64,000 nucleotides of DNA from Limanda limanda. Taxonomy: Eukaryota; Chordata; Actinopteri; Pleuronectiformes; Pleuronectidae. Below are positions 27,601-36,061 of this stretch, one piece after another. The notes below the pieces were generated by a model that had not been told where the DNA came from, searched no databases, and saw only the letters and a list, made by a program, of their open reading frames with translations. A program made the position numbers and the translations under genes. The DNA lies in contig NC_083651.1 of NCBI RefSeq assembly GCF_963576545.1, positions 19,151,248-19,215,247 of the forward strand. The letters are read 5' to 3'. Every line of letters begins with the position of its first letter. The stretch's first letter is position 1.

Positions 27601-28963
27601 CTGTGTGATCGGAGAGCTGTGCCCTCAGAGCTGCAGATAAACAAGAGACGAGCAAAACTGTGCATTTGATGCTGCACCAGGCAAGACTGATACGTAATGA
27701 TGGAGCCCAAATCTCAAGGTTCACAGCGTCTTATCTCCCTTTAACTGAGACTTGTTAAAATGTATGTGTACCCCCGCAATACACAGCGTTTCACCCTGAA
27801 TCAAGAGGTGTCCTTCTTAGTCCTTTAGTTACCGTGACCCTGTAACACTTTGTCTCTTAAATATCAACTGGTAAACACACAGTGCTGTGTCTCATTTTTG
27901 GGTTATTCAATTGTAGGCACTGTGGCAGGGCCTGTTCCAGAGGTACTGGACCCAGAAAAAATCTGTTAAAAAAAACCTTCTCACTTATCAACAATAAATA
28001 TAACAATTTGCTGAGAATTTTTATTTTCTGGGCTTTTTTGTAGTACACAATGTGCTAATTTTCAAAATAGGCAAAAGGAAACATTTCCAAAATATATTCA
28101 AATTGTATTCAATGTAAACAAGGAATGACTTCAATGTGAACCTTACTGAGAAAGAAATTGTGCACCGATGTGGGACATATAAACGTCTACTCTGTTTCAA
28201 TTGTGGCCCCTTTATGGCCCCCGACTTAGAAAACTCCTAGATCTGCCACTGCCCTGGGGAAGATAGGTTAGGTAATTAAAAATAACCCACCGAGGGGCCC
28301 TTATAATGCCAGTTGATTGTTTGAGTGTCATTCATTCCTTGACAAAGGTGGACATGTAGTAACACAAGCCTGCACACAAAGCTTAGAGCCCTTTGGCCCC
28401 GGGAGTTCTGGGATCCATCATTTGCACAGTCTTAGTAATGTGGAACCTAATTTAAAATGTTCTCATTTAAAGCTATAAATGAAAACAACTGCCTTATCCA
28501 GCATTAGTTTGCCGGTTTGTTCCAATCTGTTTGCACATCTGCAGATCTGGGACGGCTTCATGTAGGACGTGCTCTGTATGAAAGCGAATGCCTCTCATCA
28601 CTGCTCGCTTGTGAGGATTTACAGGAGGCACACACTTGCATGGGATGGGAGTGATGGCGGGATGCGAGAGGCTCACTTTTCTTGCATGATAGATGACAAC
28701 TGTCCACTTGAACTTCTCTACAGCATGCCATGTAACTTCTCTCTTGTCATGTTCTAGCGTCTAGCCGCTCCCTCTAACCTTTGCTGCCCTCCTCTCTCAC
28801 GTCATCATTCGCCATCCACCTCACTGTCTCTGTAATCTGTCCGTATTGTCTTTTTGTCCTCCCTATCTCAAACTCTCTCATTCACTCAGTGGCAAAGAAC
28901 CATCTAACCACACTCTCAGGCCAGGAGGACCTCCCCCGATCCCAAAATCTCCTTCCAAGGTAA

Positions 28964-29000
<37 letters not shown>

Positions 29001-32000
29001 TTGAAGCTTTCTCTATCCAGATGTGTGAGAGTCTTGCCACTGAAGGATGTCTCTCAAACTGGTGATGGCTGCATGTCATGTAGGAGCCATCTCTATGATT
29101 ATAACTTTTCTACTTGAGTAGAAGTGAGTCAGAACTTGCCTTTTTAAATATACTTAAAAGTAAAAGTAATTACTGAGTGGAAAGCCTATTCCCTTAAACA
29201 ACACTCCATCATCATGTCGGAGTCTCAGCGGTGGCGTTTCTACTGCAGCAAGGGCACTTTGCTCATCTTTGAAGGAGGCAGCTCTGATTGGATCAGAGGA
29301 GCAATTCCCCTCGCGCTGATTACTTTATAGGAAATACAAAAAACTGTGAACGTGAAATGAAATGCATTGTAAAAATGTAGTGGAGTAGAAAGTAGAGGCA
29401 TTTGTGGTTCTGCAGCTACAGTACAGTACTTCATTAAATTCCACCACTGGGATTACATCTCTATCACTGGTGATGGCTGCATGTCACCTTTATACAGTTG
29501 TTTATACCTTTTTCTTCTATGACAATTCAAAACATATCCTGAAAAAAATCTAGGTCTGAATTATTTCTGTCAACATTTGTAATTCATTCTGATCGATTTC
29601 CAGTAATTAATTTGAATTGTTTGAAATTGGATTATTAAAGAACCCTTTTTAAACAAGTTTTCTATAACAAACAGCTGATTTAACCATGTTGTTCGGTTTT
29701 GCTAAATCTCATATTCATTCTTTATCCTCATTTCTCTGTCCTAGCTAAGGCCAGCAATGCCTCCTCCACCCAAGTTGACCCCGTCCATTGAGATGAAGAC
29801 AGAGAACATCATCAACCTGTTTGACGCTGCAGCTGCTCCTGATATCAGTGTCACCTCCCCTACAGAGGTCAGTGACACACTGTGGAGTAGACCTTTAACG
29901 TTCCCCTCTTCTGTGCAGCTCAGAACCTGCTCCTCCTCCTAGTTCTCCCTTTTCTTTCCCCTGTCACGTCTGTTGTACCCAATCAGCCAATGAGCGCTCC
30001 TATCCCTGTTGTTGTCAGTTTGACGGTCCTGCAGTGAGCAGCCTGTTGGACATGGACCTGGACTCTCTCAGTGCGGCAACCGAAGCCTCAGTGGTCAAAC
30101 AGGTGGATGAGTCATGGCATGAATGTATATAGTCGAAGAGACACTTCACTGCAAGAAATGCCAATCTTTCACAAGAGATTTTATGTTGTATTCCGACAGT
30201 CTTTAAGCTCATTTCATAGTATTTAAGTACAAATTAACTTGTAATGTGTGGGTGTTCCACTGCAATATGATATAATCCAGTTAAAACAAGTTTGACAAAT
30301 GAAAACGTATATGGTTCAATTTTCTCTTCAGAAACAGTGCCAGTTGCTAGAGCAGTTATTTGACTTTAAATATACTGAAATAAGCTTCTGGAGTCTGGAT
30401 ACAAAATTAAAATCCCTTGGTGGGTTTGGCATAGAGTGAGGTGTCAGCTGCTCTGCTTCTTCTGTCTGATTTTCCAAACTAAAGGCGGATGATGGCATGA
30501 TGATCTGTAGAAACCTGCTTCTAGAGACCACTTCTTCCTGATTCTTCAGCACAATCCACAGATCACTCATGGCATGAACTGTTGACTGATAGTAGCCTGA
30601 CTAACTCTGAAGAGTTAATTGGTTTTGTTTTAGAGTTTTATCACATATTTTCTGAATAATTCAGGCTTAACAACTGCCCACGACCAAACAGGGAGCAAGT
30701 AGCTGTGGAAATAAAAAGCTGGAACATCTAAACAAGATATATTTTCTCTGGAGTTAGTAGAAAACAAGCAAGATACTGAACATATTTATTTTAATCAAAT
30801 CACTGTATTATTCATTCACTAACCTTAAGTGTTCCTCTGAGTCAGCAGAGATAACGTCGGTTATAAGGCAGCAGTATGTACAAATAGCCTGAGACACTTA
30901 ACCAAGGGCAAAATCATACTGTGTCTGTGAGTCACCACTGTTCCTTAAGCTTATTGCTGTGTGCACAAGAAAATCATAATTTGAAATTATGTTGTTTTCT
31001 TTGCACTGCACCCCTGCTGTTAGGTAATGATCATCTCAAACCAGAGACACTACTTTACCTGGCTGGTGGGAACGATGCTAATTTTGAATAAATTAGCTTT
31101 TGTGCAGTAAACACATGACAGAATCTACTTCTTTGTGTTTCTAGTTTCTATAATTTGCTCTTCTTCTTCTACTTCTTCTTCGTCTTCTTTCAAATAGTAC
31201 TGTTCTGTACTTTAGTGCCTGTTCTCTAGTTCTGCTGAAGATCTCCTGCTATGGGCTTATAGGTTAACAGCATGGGACCTACACTGGAAATGTTTTATTG
31301 AATGCAACGGGCATAAGCAAAAAACTAAACAAAACAAAAGACTTTATGTAAGAGTTTCATTCTGTTTACTCATCCTGTTGCCTCCTCTGTTTTCCACAGC
31401 CTGCAAACTGGGACTCATGGGTAAGTTAATCACCGTCATCCTACAACACGCGCAGAAATTACAATGCACAATTACCATTATGATCATCATCTTTATCGGC
31501 ATCTTTTTATTTGTATTCATTGTCATTGTTTGCATTTACTACTTATGTATATAGCAATTATACAAGCCCCAGTCTCATGATGCTTGCTGCTATATAAGTC
31601 CTGCACTACACATGCAGGACAATCTGCGCTGGGACTTCTATAATGGTTATTTCTGTACATTCATGATTCTGTACTTTCCTTATATCATTTGTCCGTCCCA
31701 AATCTGTTTGTGCGTTGTCTTTGTGTGTGCAGTGCTTCATGTGATGACACCAAACACTGAAGAGATTGTCGTACAGCACAAATAGATGTTGGAAATCTAG
31801 TCAATTCATTTTCAAATGGACATTTTACACAGTTGCAGTTTTTATATAAAATATATAAATTATGTCCCATATGCAGTGTTCTCTTCTTCTTTTGTACATA
31901 TGCAGGATATGCAGTAACATATTAAATAATGTAGATCCAAGGCCTATAAAAGACAAGACACTAGATTCAAATCAAAGTTTATCCACATACAATTAACCAT

Positions 32001-35000
32001 GAACTTAAATTTAAAATTTGCAATGTGTAAAATGATTTGTGAGTGAATTGGCCCCGTTTTGTTCTGCTCCCCCTTGTATCCCTGTGTGTTCACATGCCAC
32101 AGCATGTGACACACAGGGAACAACTGTTCTGAGAGTCGAGTGAAGTTGCTCATTTTTTGCAGCAGATGGCTTGCTCGAAACAAGACTGGAGACTTAGTGG
32201 GCAACTTCACAAAGCCTTGCTTGCAACTTTGCATTCCGATTATGACGTGACTTTTTGTTTTGTTCGCTGTAAGAGGGACGTGTCTCAACAATCATACAGT
32301 CCTGCTGTATCAGAGCTTGAGGCAAAGCAGTGATCGCTGCGAAAGGCTCCGACACTTCTACTCTTACAAAGCTTCCTTCCTCTTTCTCCATCTGAACATA
32401 GCCGTGGGAATAGAAACCATGCTTGCAAACCCCACACAGAAGATCCAACATCTATCTTCTGATGGAAAAGGCTGAATATTGTTTTCCTTTCTTGCCTTCT
32501 ACTGCCACCTTACCTTATCTTCATTTGTCTTTTGATTTAACCTGATCCTGCTCTGTAAGGGCTTATCAATCTTCTTGGCTCTTGCTCTTTGATGCTGATG
32601 ATGATAATGATGATGGTGACCCACAGTGTCCATGGCATCTTTCATGATCTCCCTTTCCCCATGATCGCAAAAAAAATGAGTTGAATCGAAATAATGATTG
32701 AAGCAGACCCCTCAAACCCTCTTTCATGTTTCAACAACTTAAAAGACCATTCGAATGCTTTTTCAGCTTTTAGCCGTTTTTACATCAACGCCAACCATTT
32801 TCAAATGGCTGTAAAATGGCACTTAGGCTCAGCAGTGTTTTGAAAGAAATGCTAATGTCCTACTAACATGCTCGCAATAACATTGTGATTAGGTATGATT
32901 AGGTAAGATGATTAAAAGGATCACTGTCTTCATGATCACACAACAAACAGTTAAGCCTGATGTTCGTGTAATTTCATGAGAATTTCGTGGAATTTGGACC
33001 TGATGATGGAAAAGATAAATGATCAACTGAGTTATGATGAATTTCTGCAGCAACTTCGTTAGCATGTAATTACTATTACAATTGCAAAATTGTGAACAAC
33101 CAAAACCCAGGGGACAAGTAAAATAAGCAGAAATAATCCTCTGGTCCTGGCCTAATTGCAACCAGAGTCAGAATAAATGGTAAAATATATGGAATGGAAT
33201 ATATAGTAAGCATAATAAAAAGCAAACAAAATTTTAAGTTCAGGGGGCTTAAGCATTTAAATGTCCTTTAATGTTTGAACTCCTTACCTGACATGTTGGT
33301 AGTACCCCCAGTCACCCCTCTAGAGCCCTCCCAATGTCCATATTAATTTCCCCCTGCCCATCAAAAACATTTGACTGATTTACAAACATCTTATAATACC
33401 CGTAAGGTGAAATATCTCTTATAACTTCTGATTCCTTGAATCCTGACCCTTGTCCCTCAGTCTGAGGACAGGGCTGACGAGGAAGAGGAGACCCAGAAGC
33501 ACTATGACCCTGTGGCTGCTGCTGCAGAGGCCTGGGGGGATGAAGGTGCGCCCCCTGTCCGCTATGACCCCATAGCAGCGGCCACAGAGGGCTGGGGGGA
33601 TGACGGGATCCCACCGGCTCCCTGTGAGCCTGTGGCTGAGGCTCAGGAGGGATGGGAGGAGGATGAGAGCCAGTCGGTTCATTCCGACCACGTGGCTGAA
33701 GCCCAGGAGGGCCTGGACGATGAAGAGAGCCAGCCTGTCACAGAGGTGCCTGCTGACAATGATGAAACACCTGCAGCCGAGGCTCCAGCTGACACTGTAG
33801 AGGAAGAGGCAACCTCAGCTGCCACCTCCCCAGTTGCCACCTCCCCAGCTGACACCACCCCAGTTGCCACCTCCCCAGTTGCCGCTAACCCAGCGGCCTC
33901 CACGTTGGAGAATGAAGAGGGTCAGGTAACCAAGGAGAGAAAAAAAAGGAGAGATGCATCTGGACGAAAAATGGTGGATGCATCGACTCTTGAGAAGGAG
34001 GTTTGAGTATGGGAAAGAAACAGATGATAGAGAGAGAGAAATTGTGAATGACAAGTGGAAAGAGGGATAAATCCCGAGATGGAAAGAGTTAGGATGCATC
34101 TGGGGCAGCAGCGTGGATGCATCAACTGTGACCGAGAGGGCGAGTTGAAAATAATTTGATGAGGGTAAGAAATAGAAACATCTGCGTCTCAGTGCACTTA
34201 AATCTCTGCTAATCACAAGTCTACGCACATAGCATCCACGTGCAAAAGCTTTATCTTTATGACTGTGCAATAATATCAAACCTTGCTTTATTAACTATGA
34301 CTTTGCTGTTTAGGCTCTGCTGCTTGTCGTGTTGTCTGTCTATGTCCTGTCTCTATGTTCTTCTTTCCACATCCTTTTTCAGAACCTTTATGTGTCTCAT
34401 TCTCTAAACTTTCTCTGTTATTCCTCTTTGCCTCTGCTCCCAGGATGAGTCTGCAGAAGCTCCTGCAGCAACGGCAGACAAAGAAGAAGAAGAAGCAGTG
34501 GTAGAAGAGGTAAAGGCAATAATCTCTGTTAAAGTCTAGATAATATAACCTCAAAGGCAAATATTTAACATGTAGTCTCAACTCTTAACATCTTTCATTA
34601 CCCATAAATGGGTAATGGGAACTGTAAATAGATGCGGTGTATTTTACAGGTTATTATCAGGTCATTTCATTTTCAGTCCTAATTATCCATAGTTAAATTA
34701 AGAGTTTTTTATGCCCCTGCCTGTGCCAGTGACAACCAGTTGCCACAGTCTGTCCGTCCCTGTATCGTAAACATGGGTTCTCAAGAATACTGTGAGGGAA
34801 CTTCCCCAAATTTGATGCAATTGTTCACTTGGACTCAAGAGTGATGATTAGAATCTGGAGATCGAAGGTCTAGGTCACTGTGACCTCAGGAAACCCTCCT
34901 TTGCCTTGTGAATGTGTTATCTTAAGAACACCTCAGTAAAAATATTTTCACTTAGACAAATGGATTCAATAATTCGATTTGGGTGGTTGAAGATCAAAGT

Positions 35001-36061
35001 TCAACATCACTGTGGCCTCACAAAATATATTTTGACCTCTTGAACATCAAATTTTGACCAGCTCTCTCTAGGAAGAATTAATTGATTAGATTTCAGTGGT
35101 CAAATGTATGAAGACCGAAACTTCACTGTAGGTGGAGGCAAATGACCACAAGGCAGTCTTTCTTGTTTTCTACAGAAAAGCCTCCAAGAATGAGAAAACA
35201 ATATTTGTGTCGAAAAGCACTTCAAGGACTTTCAAAACACAAGCGCGTGTATATATAAAGTCTGCTTGCAGAGTTTCTCCGTCATCTTTTAAAATGTTTT
35301 TAAAGATGAAGAAGTGTTACAGTGTGAACAATGTGTCAGTATATTTAGCCTCTTTTTATTGAACAGACACCTGCAGTAGAGGCAGAATCAACAGAAGCCG
35401 CAACAGAAGCAGCGACTGAAGCTGCAGCAGCAGCAGCAGCAGCACCAGAAGAAGCAGCAGCAGCACCACCAGCACCAGCAGCAGCAGCAGCAGAAGCCGC
35501 ACCAGCAGCCGCACCAGCAGCTGCACCAACACCAGCAGCCGCACCAGCAGCTGCACCAACACCAGCAGCCGCACCAGCAGCAGCAGCAGCAGCAGAGCCT
35601 GCAGACATGCCTCCTGGATTTTTGTTCAAGGTAAATAATGATAGAATACTGAAAATGATACAAATGTGCTGAGCATCTATTCAGCCCCAATAGATCTTGT
35701 ACACATGGTGATATTTAATGTTCTCATTTATGTGATCACAGGTGGAGGTGATGCATGATTACGGAGCCAACGACACAGACGAGCTGGAGATGAAGGCTGG
35801 AGACGTGGTGCTAGTGATCACCTTTGACAACCCTGATGAACAGGTATACACACACACACAAACACACACACACACACACAAACACATGCTCATGCACACA
35901 GGCAGGCTCTGTTACATTGCAGTGACAATGAGTTGATGTTTGCACGTCTGTGCTCTTAGGACGACGGCTGGCTGATGGGAATGAAGCAGGACGACTGGCA
36001 GCAGAACAAAGAAAACTCCACTACAGGAGTATTCCCCGAAAACTTCACCCAGAGGCTGTGA
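21534..36061 (+). CDS. bin1: Bridging integrator 1 (amphiphysin-2), complete gene, 19 coding exons
   Basis: Coding exons: 21534-21620, 22878-22958, 23652-23706, 23841-23935, 24303-24398, 24718-24828, 24937-25029, 25163-25248, 25457-25532, 26314-26369, 28890-28959, 29745-29867, 30019-30102, 31400-31420, 33461-33925, 34444-34509, 35367-35630, 35742-35843, 35960-36061. All junctions are GT-AG, phases agree, and the sum is 2133 nt (710 residues plus stop). N-BAR is about 1-275; proline-rich ([19 protein letters not shown]) about 290-316; clathrin-binding-type motifs 324-378; acidic/repetitive 379-640; SH3 about 641-710. BIN1 senses and bends membrane (T-tubules, endocytosis) and its SH3 binds dynamin. 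The residues matching human myopathy sites K35, D151 and R154 are intact (K36, D152, R155). BIN1 rather than AMPH is called because of [20 protein letters not shown], the 93-nt exon 7, LPSLWNSRVGFY and an SH3 with DTDEL and DDGWLMG. Whether it is bin1a or bin1b is not decidable. At 710 residues it is longer than human BIN1 (593), because of exons 15 and 17. Confidence 0.95.
22134..22150. repeat. Homopolymer G run (17 nt)
   Basis: Seventeen consecutive g in bin1 intron 1, in a locally CpG-rich segment (cacgtctgcgcgtgcacgcac just upstream). Confidence 0.9.
22320..22560. repeat. Interspersed repeat fragment (ttctttattggtcccactgg type)
   Basis: The words ttctttattggtcccactgg, aatacaaagttaacaggcaat and acagtgtgaacagaataaatat recall the 3' region of a common fish LINE/SINE-related repeat. 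It is non-coding and the family is not certain. Confidence 0.35.
22878..22958 (+). CDS. bin1: bin1 exon 2 (residues 30-56)
   Basis: 81 nt in phase 0 between ..ttgacggacag and gtgagt. Encodes [16 protein letters not shown] and the start of the first BAR helix; K36 matches human K35. Confidence 0.95.
23110..23535. repeat. Fish interspersed repeat ending in tactgaggtaaaatagttgagtacttcc, copy 1
   Basis: The end reads gtggtacttttacatgagtg..acttttactgaggtaaaatag..gagtacttccac and contains gatccaatcagagcgg. The stretch at 29101-29450 shares the same kinds of words (acttgagtag, gattggatcagagg, gtacttca..ttccaccactg). Such sequence recalls a common teleost MITE-like repeat. Boundaries are approximate. 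Confidence 0.4.
23652..23706 (+). CDS. bin1: bin1 exon 3 (residues 57-75)
   Basis: 55 nt between ..tcacccacag and gtaaaa, reading [18 protein letters not shown] and ending one base into an Ala codon (phase 1). BAR helix 1. Confidence 0.95.
23841..23935 (+). CDS. bin1: bin1 exon 4 (residues 75-106)
   Basis: 95 nt after ..tttgtcctcag. It completes the Ala codon and reads [20 protein letters not shown], then to ..DSIVE before gtcaga. The YEPEW matches the conserved YEPDW of the family. Confidence 0.95.
24303..24398 (+). CDS. bin1: bin1 exon 5 (residues 107-138)
   Basis: 96 nt after ..ccacgctgcag, reading [20 protein letters not shown] and ending [12 protein letters not shown] before gtgagc. 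This is the highly conserved core of BAR helix 2. Confidence 0.96.
24718..24828 (+). CDS. bin1: bin1 exon 6 (residues 139-175)
   Basis: 111 nt after ..cttccattcag, with [20 protein letters not shown] and then a lysine-rich tail [14 protein letters not shown] before gtaacg. D152 and R155 match human D151 and R154, where centronuclear myopathy mutations are known. The lysines line the concave membrane-binding face in the family. Confidence 0.96.
24937..25029 (+). CDS. bin1: bin1 exon 7 (residues 176-206), alternatively spliced exon of BIN1
   Basis: 93 nt in phase 0 at both ends, between ..cctcccccag and gtacac. It reads [20 protein letters not shown] and ends AQSSLSRGQ. It corresponds to the mammalian 31-codon exon 7 (remembered as PVSLLEKAAPQWCQGKL..), used mainly in brain isoforms and absent from AMPH. 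Its presence is the main reason for calling the gene bin1. The 3n length allows clean skipping. Confidence 0.93.
25163..25248 (+). CDS. bin1: bin1 exon 8 (residues 207-235)
   Basis: 86 nt after ..tttgtgtttcag, reading [20 protein letters not shown] and ending LPSLWN plus two bases of a Ser codon before gtgtgt. BAR helix 3. Confidence 0.95.
25457..25532 (+). CDS. bin1: bin1 exon 9 (residues 235-260)
   Basis: 76 nt after ..tccgtctctag. It completes Ser and reads [20 protein letters not shown] then KEMSR before gtgaga. End of the third BAR helix; WNSRVGFY is BIN1-like. Confidence 0.95.
26314..26369 (+). CDS. bin1: bin1 exon 10 (residues 261-279)
   Basis: 56 nt after ..tccctgcag, reading [18 protein letters not shown] and then AG before gttagt. 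It matches LNQNLNDVLVGLEKQ of human BIN1 but is shorter, because the remembered SNTFTVKAQP tail is missing. Phase 2 joins the next exon to give Ser279. Confidence 0.88.
27393..27437 (+). CDS. bin1: Candidate bin1 cassette exon at the position of muscle exon 11
   Basis: 45 nt between a good acceptor (cccctccttgcag) and a donor (ggag then gtaacc). Inserted between exons 10 and 28890 it keeps frame and adds [15 protein letters not shown]. Human BIN1 exon 11 is also 45 nt, in the same phase, and starts Arg-Lys, but encodes a poly-basic phosphoinositide-binding peptide. Here only four residues are basic. It may be a diverged orthologous exon or a chance open segment. Confidence 0.45.
27918..28251. 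mobile_element. hAT-like non-autonomous element (MITE), copy B, in bin1 intron
   Basis: Shares interior words with 9229-9556 in the same order: agtacacaatgtgct, ttttcaaaat, ccaaaatatatt, ggaatgac.., cttactgag, and ggcccctttatggcccc near the right end. The right end atctgccactg is the complement of a CAGTGGCAGAT terminus; the left end cactgtggcaggg is a decayed counterpart. Non-coding, about 334 bp. Confidence 0.55.
28890..28959 (+). CDS. bin1: bin1 exon 11 as used here (residues 279-302), proline-rich
   Basis: 70 nt after ..ttcactcag. It completes Ser279 and reads [13 protein letters not shown] then [10 protein letters not shown] before gtaaat. It corresponds to the human segment ending LPKSPSQ, a proline-rich ligand region for SH3 domains of endocytic partners, but is shorter. 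Confidence 0.88.
28967..28996. repeat. Short (CA)n run in bin1 intron
   Basis: About 15 ca units immediately after the donor of the proline-rich exon. Confidence 0.9.
29101..29450. repeat. Fish interspersed repeat ending in ttccaccactg, copy 2
   Basis: Begins with acttttctacttgagtagaag and ends gtacagtacttcattaaattccaccactg. The interior has gattggatcagagg, as in the 23110-23535 copy. It sits in the bin1 intron before the CLAP exon and has no coding capacity. Confidence 0.4.
29745..29867 (+). CDS. bin1: bin1 exon 12 (residues 303-343), start of clathrin/AP2 region
   Basis: 123 nt after ..ctctgtcctag, phase 0, reading [20 protein letters not shown] then [20 protein letters not shown] and E before gtcagt. 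It matches the neuronal CLAP-region start, where human BIN1 has LFEDTFVPEISVTTP. The FxDxF-type AP2 motif is not preserved (LFDAAAAPD). Confidence 0.92.
30019..30102 (+). CDS. bin1: bin1 exon 13 (residues 344-371), clathrin box
   Basis: 84 nt after ..gttgttgtcag, reading [17 protein letters not shown] and ending ATEASVVKQ before gtggat. LLDMD corresponds to the LLDLD clathrin box. The following DFDPL of human BIN1 (an AP2-type DPL/DPF motif) is DLDSL here. Confidence 0.92.
31400..31420 (+). CDS. bin1: bin1 exon 14, 21-nt microexon encoding the W-box
   Basis: Seven codons, PANWDSW, between ..tgttttccacag and a consensus gtaagt, phase 0 on both sides. It matches the PWDLW clathrin-binding W-box of BIN1 and AMPH. 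It is isolated by introns of about 1.3 and 2.0 kb, so inclusion would switch one clathrin motif on or off without changing frame. Confidence 0.85.
33461..33925 (+). CDS. bin1: bin1 exon 15 (residues 379-533), large repeat-containing exon
   Basis: 465 nt after ..cccttgtccctcag, phase 0, ending GAGGGTCAG before gtaacc. An acidic start ([13 protein letters not shown]) is followed by four tandem 20-21 residue repeats from 33503: [40 protein letters not shown], then [13 protein letters not shown].. and [13 protein letters not shown]... A TSPVA/TTPVA-rich stretch and [10 protein letters not shown] close it. The frame stays open into the intron to a TGA at 34004-34006. I know no such repeats from mammalian BIN1; function unknown. 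Confidence 0.85.
34444..34509 (+). CDS. bin1: bin1 exon 16 (residues 534-555), acidic
   Basis: 66 nt after ..ctctgctcccag, phase 0, reading [20 protein letters not shown] then EE before gtaaag. Short acidic linker with no recognised motif; skipping would keep frame. Confidence 0.72.
35367..35630 (+). CDS. bin1: bin1 exon 17 (residues 556-643), Ala/Pro-rich repeats then SH3 lead-in
   Basis: 264 nt after ..tattgaacag, phase 0. [18 protein letters not shown] is followed by alanine tracts and a 10-residue repeat [10 protein letters not shown] occurring twice plus a partial copy. It ends [12 protein letters not shown] before gtaaat, matching LPPGFMFK just before the BIN1 SH3 domain. DNA is (CAG/GCA)n-like with a 30-bp period and is probably length-polymorphic. 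Cys- or Leu-rich frames on the other strand are repeat artefacts. Confidence 0.88.
35742..35843 (+). CDS. bin1: bin1 exon 18 (residues 644-677), SH3 first half
   Basis: 102 nt after ..tgtgatcacag, reading [20 protein letters not shown] then [14 protein letters not shown] before gtatac. It contains the HDY (ALYDY-equivalent), DTDEL and KAGDVVLVI signatures of the BIN1 SH3 domain. Confidence 0.95.
35960..36061 (+). CDS. bin1: bin1 exon 19 (residues 678-710) and stop, SH3 second half
   Basis: 102 nt after ..gtgctcttag, reading [20 protein letters not shown] then [11 protein letters not shown] and TGA at 36059-36061. The conserved ligand-binding Trp (GWLMG) and Pro/Phe (FPENF) of the dynamin-binding SH3 are present. 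Confidence 0.95.
   Translation, partial: DDGWLMGMKQDDWQQNKENSTTGVFPENFTQRL

Larger units (their letters stand above)
21621..35959 (+). other. bin1: bin1 introns: content
   Basis: Introns longer than 300 nt: 21621-22877 (G run, interspersed repeat 22320-22560), 22959-23651 (repeat 23110-23535), 23936-24302, 24399-24717, 25533-26313, 26370-28889 (candidate cassette exon 27393-27437 and hAT-like MITE copy B), 28960-29744 (CA run and repeat 29101-29450), 30103-31399, 31421-33460, 33926-34443 (degenerate echoes of the exon 15 ASTLE repeat) and 34510-35366. Nothing else recognisable was found in them. The others are 108-208 nt. Confidence 0.8.

Noticed and set aside
35345..35690. Minus-strand Gly/Ala-, Leu- and Cys/Trp-rich frames opposite bin1 exon 17
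   Set aside because: They are shadows of the Ala/Pro codon repeats of the plus-strand exon, which has splice sites, correct phase and joins to a recognisable SH3 exon.
21534..36061. Calling the BAR gene amph instead of bin1
   Set aside because: The protein length is close to AMPH, but the 93-nt exon 7, WNSRVGFY, the H0 sequence and the SH3 (DTDEL, DDGWLMG) are BIN1-type. The extra length comes from repeats in exons 15 and 17.
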